From the NCBI GenBank assembly GCA_025061865.1, contig JANXAA010000088.1, positions 1 through 7,990 of the forward strand: a stretch of 7,990 nt of DNA, written 5' to 3'. Source of the stretch: Acidobacteriota bacterium. GTDB lineage: Bacteria > Acidobacteriota > HRBIN11. This document shows, piece by piece, positions 1 to 5,779 of this stretch; the stretch's first letter is position 1, and the number at the start of each line of letters is the position of its first letter. The position numbers and the translations under genes are program-made. The notes below the pieces were generated by a model. It was not told the origin of the DNA, searched no databases, and saw nothing but the letters and a program-made list of their open reading frames with translations.

Positions 1-346
1 TCTCCCTGACAGGGTCGGCCGCTTGAGTCGGATGTCTTGCGAAGACGGGAAGCCGCTGGCCCCGGCGCTTCCATGCATCCCTCCAGAGGTTTCGGGCAAT
101 GCCCCAAAGCCACGTGCAAAACCGGCCTTTCTGGGGATCGTAGCGGGCTACCTGCCGGTTCTTCGTTTTCATGACCTGGACGAAAGTCTCCTCGCACAGG
201 TCTTCAGCGCTCTCCTTCGAGAAGTTCTGCCGGCGCAGGAATTCTTCTAGGCGGGGTCCCCACCGCTCGTAGAGTATCTCCAGGGATCTTCCATCGCACC
301 GGTAGTAGCTTTCCATCAGTGCCTCATCGGAGGGGTTCGGGTCCAT
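1..346 (-). CDS. ECF-type RNA polymerase sigma factor, 3' end cut off by the window edge
   Basis: The 115 visible residues begin at ATG 346-344 and match the sigma-70 region 2 pattern of extracytoplasmic-function sigma factors. There is a helix with LYERWGPRLEEFL at residues 25-36, then AEDLCEETFVQVM at 47-59, the core-binding part of region 2. YDPQKGRFCTWLWGIARNLW follows at 69-88; this is the conserved segment that recognises and melts the -10 element. Region 4, which binds the -35 element, lies beyond the edge, so subgroup and partner anti-sigma factor cannot be seen. The only Shine-Dalgarno-like sequence is a weak GGGTGG about 4 bases upstream of the start. A TATAAT box lies about 30 bp upstream. 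The gene is divergent from the ARPP-1 gene at 606. The family call is secure; the regulon is unknown. Confidence 0.93.
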   Translation of the reverse strand, partial: MDPNPSDEALMESYYRCDGRSLEILYERWGPRLEEFLRRQNFSKESAEDLCEETFVQVMKTKNRQVARYDPQKGRFCTWLWGIARNLWRDAWKRRGQRLPVFARHPTQAADPVRE

Positions 347-376
347 AGCACCACCCGATTCATATCGATACTCATA

Positions 377-406
377 ATTATAGCCTAAACGGCTCGGGAG
401 GGTCGA
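377..406 (-). promoter_or_regulatory. Probable housekeeping promoter of the sigma factor gene
   Basis: Read on the minus strand, a perfect TATAAT (382-377) is preceded by an 18-bp spacer and TCGACC (406-401), which shares four of six bases with TTGACA. Transcription would start near 370, leaving a leader of about 24 bases before the ATG. The -10 is strong and the -35 weak. No match to an obvious ECF autoregulatory promoter was recognised. Confidence 0.55.
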
Positions 407-440
407 CCCTTTCGCCTGAAAAAAGCGGCCTCCTGGGTCG

Positions 441-446
441 TATAAC
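441..446 (+). promoter_or_regulatory. Possible -10 element for the ARPP-1 gene
   Basis: TATAAC lies on the plus strand in the divergent spacer and would start a transcript near 453, with a leader of about 150 bases. The sequence 17-18 bp upstream (around 417-423, A-rich) is a poor -35, so this is a weak call. It is supported mainly by the structured leader and strong ribosome binding site downstream. Confidence 0.25.
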
Positions 447-482
447 AGTAGGACAGTGCGATTGCGACCCTAGAAAAACACG

Positions 483-583
483 CCGCCCCTAAGGGCGGAC
501 AGAGCGAGAGCCTTCACGCCCGCCCTATCTGCCTCAGGGGCGATTTTCAATACCCCGACACTGGCCAAGACGTCGGCGTCGGG
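483..583 (+). promoter_or_regulatory. Structured leader with competing hairpins upstream of the ARPP-1 gene
   Basis: Four complementary GC segments occur in order: CCGCCC (483-488), GGGCGG (493-498), CCGCCC (520-525) and GGGCG (538-542). Segment 2 can pair with 1 (loop CTAA) or with 3, and 3 can pair with 4. The 3:4 hairpin is followed by ATTTTC, a short terminator-like T run. A further pair, CCCGAC (554-559) with GTCGGG (578-583), sits just before the ribosome binding site AAGGAGGT (594-601). The 1:2, 2:3, 3:4 layout is that of an attenuator, but no leader peptide or known riboswitch core was recognised. In a GC-rich genome part of this could be chance. On the minus strand the 1:2 hairpin is followed by CGTGTTTTT and could instead end leftward antisense transcription. 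Confidence 0.35.
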
Positions 584-605
584 AAGTCCTTAAAAGGAGG
601 TAGTT

Positions 606-1550
606 ATGCTTGACGGCTTTCAACTGGAAACACCTCAGAGAGCCGACGGAGTCCTCACCGTGTTCCCCCTAACGGTCCACTATCCTCCAAAGCGCCAAAG
701 CCTGACCCTGGGCGAAGCCCTAGAGCAGGGACGAGCGAAAGTCCTTGAATCGGGCAGCGTCCCGGAGGTCGTCGTGGACGTACGAGGCGATGTCGCTGTC
801 CTGGTCCTCGAGGGTGAGGTCCTAACCGGAGGTTGGCAAAACCGGACAGTCAACATCAGTCTCCTATTGGAGCCCGGGAAGGCCCACCGGATTCCCGTCA
901 GTTGCGTAGAGCAGGGTCGGTGGTCGGCTCGTCGCTTCCGTCCTCTCCAGCCGTCCCGGGACCCGGAGGTCGTCGCCTTCGAGGTAGCAGCATCGCACGC
1001 CTTGCCATCTAAACTCCGGCGTTCTAAGACTCGGAGCGCCGTGCGCATGCTCCAGCGCCGTCGGGTCGCTCGGTCCGACCAGAATGAGGTATGGGACGCA
1101 ATCGAATGCTTGCTAGAACGAACTGGGACGGACGCCCCGACCCGAGACGTGACAGCCTATACGGCTCTGCGCCTCCCGTTAGTTGAGGCCTTGTTGAAGT
1201 CCATCGAGATCCTGCCTCATCAGGTGGGCGCCGTCGTCGCCTTGGGCGACCGGGTCGTCGCTGTCGAGGTCTTGGACCACCCCGAGACCTGGCGGCGGCT
1301 CTATAAAAGGATTCTCCAAAGCTATGCCTTGGACGCTCTCGAAGCCCCGGAGACGCCGCCCGGCGTGCCCTCGCTAGAAATGGCTCGGGCCTTCCTGGGG
1401 GACGTGGCCCAGGCCTTCGAGGAAGCGACGGTCGTACCCGCCCCGGTGGGCCTCGGCGTACACCGGCTTCCGAGAGAAGAAAGCGCCGTTCAAGGGTTCG
1501 CCCTCGTCCATGAGGGGACCCTCTACCACCTCCTAGCCTTCCGGAACTAG
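606..1550 (+). CDS. ARPP-1 / DUF6569-like domain protein of unknown function
   Basis: This intact 314-residue soluble protein has no signal peptide or membrane segment. It resembles the ARPP-1 family, a single domain of about 300 residues named for its association with ADP-ribosylglycohydrolase and rhodanese-phosphatase genes. The best evidence is the conserved core: LEGEVLTGGWQNRTVNISLL at residues 68-87, then IPVSCVEQGRW at 96-106. The invariant-looking Cys100, Glu102, Gly104 and Trp106 could form a binding or catalytic site. A second conserved part, GAVVALGDRVVAVEVLDHPE, lies at 208-227 and is followed by a helix rich in Trp, Leu and Tyr. Residues 134-157 are very basic (KLRRSKTRS, QRRRVAR), perhaps binding nucleic acid or nucleotides; this is inference. 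The start is fixed by AAGGAGGT 4 bases upstream. No ADP-ribosylglycohydrolase is in the window. The enzyme activity is unknown. Confidence 0.8.
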   Translation: MLDGFQLETPQRADGVLTVFPLTVHYPPKRQSLTLGEALEQGRAKVLESGSVPEVVVDVRGDVAVLVLEGEVLTGGWQNRTVNISLLLEPGKAHRIPVSCVEQGRWSARRFRPLQPSRDPEVVAFEVAASHALPSKLRRSKTRSAVRMLQRRRVARSDQNEVWDAIECLLERTGTDAPTRDVTAYTALRLPLVEALLKSIEILPHQVGAVVALGDRVVAVEVLDHPETWRRLYKRILQSYALDALEAPETPPGVPSLEMARAFLGDVAQAFEEATVVPAPVGLGVHRLPREESAVQGFALVHEGTLYHLLAFRN

Positions 1551-1560
1551 CCTTCCGGAA
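1533..1560 (+). repeat. Exact 14-bp tandem duplication across the ARPP-1 stop codon
   Basis: CTAGCCTTCCGGAA occurs at 1533-1546 and again at 1547-1560 with no mismatch. The TAG stop (1548-1550) is formed by the last C of the AAC codon context in copy 2. Because 14 is not a multiple of three, removing one copy would change the end of the protein from LLAFRN to LLAFRKEALP. It would then stop at a TGA overlapping the ATG at 1573. Confidence 0.9.
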
Positions 1561-1572
1561 AGAGGCTCTGCC

Positions 1573-1975
1573 ATGAAAAAACCTGTTCTGAGAGCTCTAC
1601 GGCTGAGTTCGTGTAGCTATTTGGGTCCTGACGTCACCGGTCCTTTCTGATCAGGACTGCCACCCATCGTCCCTGGGACGCCGACGAGGCGTTTCTGCGA
1701 CCGGGACGCCTGGAGGTGCGGCTCTTTGTAGAGTCTCCAGGCCTCGAGGCCCGCAAGGCGCTCATCCGTGTGTGAATCTGGAGAGAAGGCCACCATACGT
1801 TCGATGAAGATTCCACTCAGCACTTTGGCCGAAAGGCTAGACGGGAGCGGATATCGAAGCCCTGCTGGATCAAGTCGCCTTAGAGTGCTAACGCCGGTGT
1901 CCGAAACCCCGACAGTCCGATGAGGACCGACTCGACGACCGTCTGAAGCACATCAGCCTGGAAAATAATGACTGA
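1573..1975 (+). pseudogene. Broken AAA+ ATPase (Cdc48/FtsH-like C-terminal half), several frameshifts
   Basis: Homology continues across three frames. Frame a, from ATG 1573 to TGA 1648, ends SYLGPDVTGPF. Frame b, 1644-1775, reads FLIRTATHRPWDADEAFLRP and then GRLEVRLFVESPGLEARKAL before a TGA at 1773. This is the second region of homology of AAA+ ATPases, with the usual T-N-RPWD-DEAFLRPGR pattern and its arginine-finger region. Frame a resumes at about 1786-1851 with IRSMKIPLSTLAERLDGSG. Frame c (1844-1891) reads GADIEALLDQVALEC, the sensor-2 helical lid usually written SGADIEALCREA. A possible last segment, SDEDRLDDRLKHISLEN, follows in frame c to the TGA at 1973. Walker A and B are absent and there is no room for them after ARPP-1, so the front half was deleted. 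Repeated assembly errors are possible, but neighbouring genes are intact, so decay is the better reading. Confidence 0.8.
1936..1948 (+). repeat. 13-bp direct repeat, left copy
   Basis: CGACCGTCTGAAG here is identical to 2589-2601. This copy lies in the last readable segment of the AAA+ relic. The two copies bracket 640 bp without a recognisable gene. A shared 13-mer at this distance is unlikely by chance, but it could be the scar of an insertion or simply a repeated codon string. Confidence 0.6.
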
Positions 1976-2266
1976 AATGCCCAGTACGGAAGTAATCCTT
2001 AGAACAGCGAGGACTTCTAAGGGGGCGACCATGAAGTGAATCTACGCTATGTTCGCACGGCCCTGCAGGTCCTAAGTCTGGCTGTCGCCTAAGCGCTGAG
2101 CTTCGAATGATTTGCCGCGACTTCCGTGGTCCCTAATCCCAGGGGCCCGTTATCTCCCGACCGTCAAGGAAAACGGCCACGCCGAGCCGCCGGACCTCGC
2201 CCCGGTCCATCTGCTCCGCCAGAGCGGCGATCTGAAGAGCGCCTTGCTAGACGGCCGCCCGGACCT

Positions 2267-2285
2267 CGCGGAAGCCGCTTCCGCG
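2267..2285. repeat. Perfect inverted repeat, 9-bp arms, 1-bp centre
   Basis: CGCGGAAGC-C-GCTTCCGCG is a perfect palindrome around C2276. As RNA it would fold as CGCGGAA with a GCCGC loop. It sits alone in the gene-poor stretch, with no T run, so it is more like a protein-binding or recombination site, or a leftover stem, than a terminator. It could be chance in GC-rich DNA. Confidence 0.5.
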
Positions 2286-2588
2286 GCGCCGCTCGATGGG
2301 GGCCTATCCGGGGCGGGGGAGGCGTTAGAGACAGAGGGGTTTCGGACGCGGGCGGCTGGAAGTTGGGACCGAGCCAGGGGGACGGCACCAGGTTTGTGTG
2401 GGCACTCGGGGTGGGAGTCTCAGGTCGACGGCAGCCTAGCGGGACGTAAGGGCTTGGGGAAGCCCTGGGGCAGAGGAGTCCTCCCGAGCGGTTGCGGCGG
2501 CTTTTAGCTCGGCTCAGCGACCATCGGGGCGAATGGCTCTCCCTTAGGAGCGAATTCCGACGAATCACAATCGTACTCAGCAGAGCAT

Positions 2589-2601
2589 CGACCGTCTGAA
2601 G
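2589..2601 (+). repeat. 13-bp direct repeat, right copy
   Basis: CGACCGTCTGAAG, identical to 1936-1948. The core GTCTGAAG recurs at 2624-2631. It lies about 170 bp upstream of the ureohydrolase promoter. Confidence 0.6.
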
Positions 2602-2771
2602 TTTCAGGCCCGGACGAGCCGAGGTCTGAAGACTTGGGCGGGGTCGAGGCGACTTCTGGCCGACCCAGGCAATAGTAGGTGGGTATGCATAACCCTCTGG
2701 ATCGGATCCATGGAGGGCGATTCCCGACTCGTACCTACCCAAAATGAAACAGTCACCCGGATTATGGGCGT

Positions 2772-2800
2772 TTGCCTTCAAGCATACGGTCCCTTACAAT
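2772..2800 (+). promoter_or_regulatory. Sigma-70-type promoter of the ureohydrolase gene
   Basis: TTGCCT (2772-2777) and TACAAT (2795-2800) are separated by exactly 17 bp, matching four and five of six consensus bases. The transcript would start near 2807, about 90 bases before the chosen start codon. This makes the upstream in-frame ATG at 2710 unusable from this promoter and supports the shorter protein. Confidence 0.6.
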
Positions 2801-2895
2801 GCGAGGCCACCATACCTGATCCGAATGTTTCTCCTTTCTTCGAGAGAGGAGACCGGTATACGTTTCGTTTATTTTCTTTTCCGAGAGGCATGGCT

Positions 2896-3933
2896 ATGAA
2901 GACGATGCGGATGCCTTACGCCGGTCATGTCTCCTTTTTGGGCGCCCCCATCTGGCGTAGTGAGATGGACCTGGCGTGGGCCGATATCGCTGTCCTGGGT
3001 GTCCCCCTGGACATGGCGACGACAAACCGACCGGGTGCTCGGTACGGTCCCCGGGCTATCCGGGAGGCCTCGATGCTTTACACTTATGACGAGGCTGGGG
3101 TCGTCGCCACTCATGGTCTCTGGAAAGGCCTGACGGGCCTTTACGACGTGGACGAACGGAAAACGATCCTCCAGGGATATCATCTCTTGGACTGCGGAGA
3201 CGTGCCCGTTCTGGCCTCCGAGCTACAGGTCACCTTTGACCGCATCACCGAGGCGGCCCGCCTGTTGTTCGAACGGCCCCTCTTCCCCGTCGTGCTGGGC
3301 GGAGACCACTCGATAACGTATCCGATCCTGCGGGCTTGGCCGGGTCATGCGCCGATTCACGTCGTCCACTTCGATACGCACATGGACGTGCTCGATCAGC
3401 TGGACGGCGCCCGTTTCACCCACGGAAGCCCCTTCCGCCACGTGATGAGCTTGCCCTTTCTGGACGGTCTGACCCAGGTCGGCATCCGGGGGATTCTGAA
3501 CGATGAAGTGTACCACCGAGAAGTCGAATCGATGGGCTTTACGGTTATTACGACCGGCGACGTTAAATTCCAAGGCCTGGCGGCCTGTGCCGAACGCTTA
3601 CCCCGGGGGAAGAACGTTTATATCTCCATCGACATCGATGTCTTCGACCCCAGCATCGCACCCGGGACAGGGACCCCTGAGCCCGGCGGTCTGACCTACT
3701 GGGAGGCTCGCCTCCTCTTACGAGAAGTGTGTACCCGAAATCGAGTCGTCGGCTTAGACATCGTAGAAGTCGCCCCGCCTTACGATGTGGCAGGCCTGAC
3801 GGCCCAACTGGCCGCCCGGGTCGTGATCGACGTCCTGGGATATGTGCTGGGGAACAAGCACAAGCCGCCTGAGGCCGACCGAGAGCTGGTCCGGACTTCT
3901 CTTTTGAATTTGCGTGACGAGAGGGCCGGCTGA
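2896..3933 (+). CDS. Agmatinase/arginase-family ureohydrolase
   Basis: This cytoplasmic binuclear-manganese (or nickel) hydrolase releases urea from a guanidino substrate. In the family this may be agmatine, guanidinobutyrate, arginine or guanidine itself. All metal-site motifs are present in the 345-residue protein: GGDHS 135-139, FDTHMD 159-164 and SIDIDVFDP 244-252, giving ligands His138, Asp160, His162, Asp164, Asp246 and Asp248. HGSPFR (176-181) and DIVEVAPPYD (288-297, Glu291) complete the active site. PGARYGPRAIREAS (46-59) is the usual N-terminal signature. I chose ATG 2896 because GAGAGG (2883-2888) is 7 bases upstream and the protein then has normal length. ATG 2890 is possible. The frame stays open back to 2710, but that part is not family-like and lies across the promoter. 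Agmatinase is the likeliest activity because of the HGSPFRH stretch, but substrate cannot be settled. The amidase gene follows after 94 bp. Confidence 0.9.
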   Translation: MKTMRMPYAGHVSFLGAPIWRSEMDLAWADIAVLGVPLDMATTNRPGARYGPRAIREASMLYTYDEAGVVATHGLWKGLTGLYDVDERKTILQGYHLLDCGDVPVLASELQVTFDRITEAARLLFERPLFPVVLGGDHSITYPILRAWPGHAPIHVVHFDTHMDVLDQLDGARFTHGSPFRHVMSLPFLDGLTQVGIRGILNDEVYHREVESMGFTVITTGDVKFQGLAACAERLPRGKNVYISIDIDVFDPSIAPGTGTPEPGGLTYWEARLLLREVCTRNRVVGLDIVEVAPPYDVAGLTAQLAARVVIDVLGYVLGNKHKPPEADRELVRTSLLNLRDERAG

Positions 3934-3969
3934 TCTCTAGCCTTAGGTCCCAAGCTAGGGGCTACTGTA

Positions 3970-3998
3970 TTGCACGGCTGAGTCACGTGGATTTTAAA
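3970..3998 (+). promoter_or_regulatory. Weak possible promoter before the amidase gene
   Basis: TTGCAC (3970-3975) and TTTAAA (3993-3998) lie 17 bp apart, 29 bp before the start codon at 4028. The -35 matches only three bases. No terminator was seen between the two genes, so readthrough from the ureohydrolase promoter is equally possible. Confidence 0.25.
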
Positions 3999-4027
3999 CT
4001 TGTATCCGGTATCTAAAGGGGCGTCCG

Positions 4028-5113
4028 ATGTGGACCCGGCGGCGCTTTATTCAGACGATGACGAGTCTTGGGAGTCTGTTCTCCGCTGGGTGGGCCGTCG
4101 GCCGGACGTCTCGGTCCAGACCCACCGACGCCGTTCGGTTTCCAGACCGACCCTGGCGATACGAGGGACCCCCCCGAGGCCCCGTCGCGGTCGCCAGTTT
4201 CAACGGCCTCCAGGCTGTTCAGGAGGCCTATGAACGGATGAAGGCCGGTCAGTCGGCCCTGGAGGCCGTCCTCGCCGGCGTTCAGATCAACGAACTCGAC
4301 CCAAATGACAATACCGTCGGTTACGGCGGGCTCCCGAATGCCCTGGGCGTTGTCGAGCTGGACGCCGCCGTCATGGACGGACGGACCTGGCGGGCCGGCG
4401 CCGTCGGGGCTCTCCAGGGCATCAAGACGCCCTCGGCTGTCGCCCGGGTCATCATGGAGCGGACGGATCACATCTTCCTGGTCGGGGAGGGGGCCCGTCG
4501 GTTTGCCCTTGAGTATGGCTTTTCGAACGAAGACTTGCTTACACCGGAATCCCGCCAGCGGTGGCTCGAATGGCGAGATCGATTAAACCCCAGGGACAAT
4601 TACTTGGAACCGGAGCAGCGGGATGTCCTGATCGACTATCCCGACGGGACGATTCACGTGAGCGCCTTGGACCTTCGGGGGCATTTAGCAGCAGTCACGT
4701 CGACCAGTGGCCTGCCCTTTAAAATCCCGGGCCGTGTTGGAGATTCCCCCATCATCGGGGCAGGCCTCTACTGCGACGATGACGTCGGTTCGGCGGGCAG
4801 TACAGGCCGGGGCGAGGCGAACATCAAGATCTGTGGGGCCCACACGATTGTCGAAATGATGCGCTGGGGGATGCACCCCCAAGATGCCTGCATCGAGGCC
4901 CTCCGTCGGGTCGTCTCTACGACGAAGGAGAAACGCCTGCTAGACGATCAGGGACGGCCTCGATTTCAGCTTAAGTTCTATGCCCTTCGGAAAGACGGGG
5001 TCTTTGGGTGTTCCGCCCTGTGGGGAACACAGGATGCGCGCATGGCCGTCTGTGACGACCGAGGTCCCCGCTTTGTCGATTGTGCCTTCCTATATGTGGC
5101 AGAAAGGAAATAA
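4028..5113 (+). CDS. Tat-exported N-terminal-nucleophile amidase (aspartylglucosaminidase / isoaspartyl peptidase family)
   Basis: This family is made as one chain that cuts itself before a threonine, which becomes the nucleophile of the beta subunit. It hydrolyses the amide of N-glycosyl-asparagine, isoaspartyl peptides or asparagine. The predicted nucleophile is Thr208 in DGTIHVSALDLRGHLAAVTS (206-225). Substrate-site residues follow in GRVGDSPIIGAGLY (235-248) and STGRGEA (258-264), closest in style to bacterial glycosylasparaginase. The N-terminus TRRRFIQ (3-9) fits the twin-arginine signal S/T-R-R-x-F, followed by a modest hydrophobic stretch to about residue 25, so export to the periplasm is likely. 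Length (361) is normal for the family with a signal. AAAGGGG lies 6 bases before the ATG. The residue before the cut is Gly, as in isoaspartyl peptidases, rather than the Asp usual in glycosylasparaginases. The family is certain; the substrate is not. Confidence 0.92.
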   Translation: MWTRRRFIQTMTSLGSLFSAGWAVGRTSRSRPTDAVRFPDRPWRYEGPPRGPVAVASFNGLQAVQEAYERMKAGQSALEAVLAGVQINELDPNDNTVGYGGLPNALGVVELDAAVMDGRTWRAGAVGALQGIKTPSAVARVIMERTDHIFLVGEGARRFALEYGFSNEDLLTPESRQRWLEWRDRLNPRDNYLEPEQRDVLIDYPDGTIHVSALDLRGHLAAVTSTSGLPFKIPGRVGDSPIIGAGLYCDDDVGSAGSTGRGEANIKICGAHTIVEMMRWGMHPQDACIEALRRVVSTTKEKRLLDDQGRPRFQLKFYALRKDGVFGCSALWGTQDARMAVCDDRGPRFVDCAFLYVAERK

Positions 5114-5116
5114 ACT

Positions 5117-5136
5117 GAGCCCCGTCCCCGGGCTTT
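5117..5136. terminator. Short bidirectional terminator-like hairpin between convergent genes
   Basis: AGCCC (5118-5122) pairs with GGGCT (5130-5134) around a 7-base loop, plus one G-U pair. Rightward it is followed by only TTT. Leftward it is followed by CAGTTTATTTCC. It lies between the amidase stop (5111-5113) and the stop of the leftward gene (5137-5135), so both transcripts could end here. The stem is short. Confidence 0.5.
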
Positions 5137-5695
5137 ACTGCCTTTCGACTCGGTGACTCTCGATCAGGGGCTGGACCATCGCCTCAAACTCTTTCAGGCT
5201 CTGGGGGCCGATGATCCGGCGGACTCGAAGGCCCTGACGGTCGTACAGGAAGGTCGTCGGCAGGGCCACGATGCCGCCCAAAGCCCTGGCGGCCGGTCCG
5301 TCGTCCCCGTCCCAAAAGATGGGATAGGAGAATTGATGCTCTTCCACAAACCCCTTGGCGTCCTCTAAAGAGGCGTCGACCGAGATCCCGATGACGACCA
5401 GGCCTTGTTCTTTCCATCGGTCATAGAGCCGCTGGAGGTCCGGCATTTCCTCCTTACAAGGACCGCACCAAGAAGCCCAGAAATTGATGATCAGGGCCTT
5501 TCCCGCAAACGAATCTAGCGATACGGTCTGACCGTTCAGGTCTTTCAGGGGGATACCCTGAGGGAGGAGAGGACCGCGCCGAACATCCGAGTCATGATGA
5601 GAGGAAGAACCCTTCTTGCAAGCGACTCCACTAAGAGCCGTCGCCAGAGCGATCGCCCCGGTTAGGATTCCCAAGGTCCACATCTTGTTGCCCAT
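5135..5695 (-). CDS. TlpA/ResA-like thioredoxin-fold protein, probable lipoprotein
   Basis: This 186-residue periplasm-facing disulfide oxidoreductase has a hydrophobic signal at residues 5-25 ending SGVAC, so Cys26 may be lipid-modified. Gly at -3 makes the lipobox imperfect, and an uncleaved anchor is possible. The AhpC/TlpA-type domain begins near 45 with LKDLNGQTVSLDSFAGKALI, then NFWASWCGPCKEEMP with the redox CGPC at 77-80. SVDASLEDAKGFV follows, and the cis-proline is in ALPTTF (Pro146). Family members reduce apocytochrome c or other exported proteins; nothing nearby shows the partner. I chose ATG 5695-5693 because GGAGG (5705-5701) is 5 bases upstream and the signal peptide then starts normally. 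The frame is open to 5764 but the extra 23 residues are not signal-like. It follows recX by 84 bp on the same strand and may share its transcript. Confidence 0.9.
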   Translation of the reverse strand: MGNKMWTLGILTGAIALATALSGVACKKGSSSHHDSDVRRGPLLPQGIPLKDLNGQTVSLDSFAGKALIINFWASWCGPCKEEMPDLQRLYDRWKEQGLVVIGISVDASLEDAKGFVEEHQFSYPIFWDGDDGPAARALGGIVALPTTFLYDRQGLRVRRIIGPQSLKEFEAMVQPLIESHRVERQ

Positions 5696-5719
5696 AGCGG
5701 CCTCCGCAGACCTTTCCAG

Positions 5720-5734
5720 TGTCAGGTCTTGACA
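5720..5734. repeat. Small inverted repeat in the recX-tlpA spacer
   Basis: TGTCA-GGTCT-TGACA has 5-bp arms and a 5-bp centre, located 25 bp upstream of the TlpA-like start codon. It could be an operator half-site pair. No regulator is recognised, and arms this short occur by chance. Confidence 0.3.
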
Positions 5735-5779
5735 GGGTCCAACACCCAAGCGCCTATACCCCACATCCCCCTTTCCGGC

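Larger units (their letters stand above)
1976..2771. other. Gene-poor stretch with no recognised gene
   Basis: No frame on either strand gives a recognisable protein of plausible length with a ribosome binding site. Open frames of 107-205 codons exist here but have low-complexity, Pro/Arg/Gly-rich translations typical of non-coding GC-rich DNA. Two shorter stretches look more protein-like but cannot be named. One is on the minus strand at 2246-2133, ending GVAVFLDGREITGPWD. The other is on the plus strand at 2450-2599, containing RLRRLLARLSDHRGEWLSL. Both lack starts and abut stop codons, so they may be eroded gene pieces. Also present are a 9-bp-arm palindrome at 2267-2285, clustered G runs at 2298-2339, and a small hairpin AGGGCTT-GGGG-AAGCCCT at 2449-2466. 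None has a T run to make it a terminator. Confidence 0.5.

Noticed and set aside
23..250. 75-codon open frame on the plus strand
   Set aside because: It is antisense to the clear ECF sigma factor region 2 sequence.
2298..2339. Possible G-quadruplex from clustered G runs
   Set aside because: Only three long runs are close together; the fourth is 16 bases away and the intervening run is only GG, so the case is weak.
2112..2507. 131-codon and overlapping 107-codon open frames on the plus strand
   Set aside because: Gly/Arg/Ala-rich translations with no recognisable domain. They lie in the gene-poor stretch, and neither has a convincing ribosome binding site.
2625..2672. SEDLGGVEATSG on the plus strand, reminiscent of the start of an AAA+ domain (EDLGGLEEVK)
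   Set aside because: The similarity is limited to a few residues, it ends at a stop, and it lies downstream of the AAA+ C-terminal relic, the wrong order for one gene.
2164..2781. 205-codon open frame on the minus strand
   Set aside because: Its translation is rich in Pro, Arg and Ser with low-complexity runs. It has no ribosome binding site and overlaps the ureohydrolase promoter. It is most likely non-coding.
5729..5734. Perfect TTGACA on the plus strand between recX and the TlpA-like gene
   Set aside because: No -10 element at usable spacing and it points into the antisense of recX. It overlaps the small inverted repeat listed separately.
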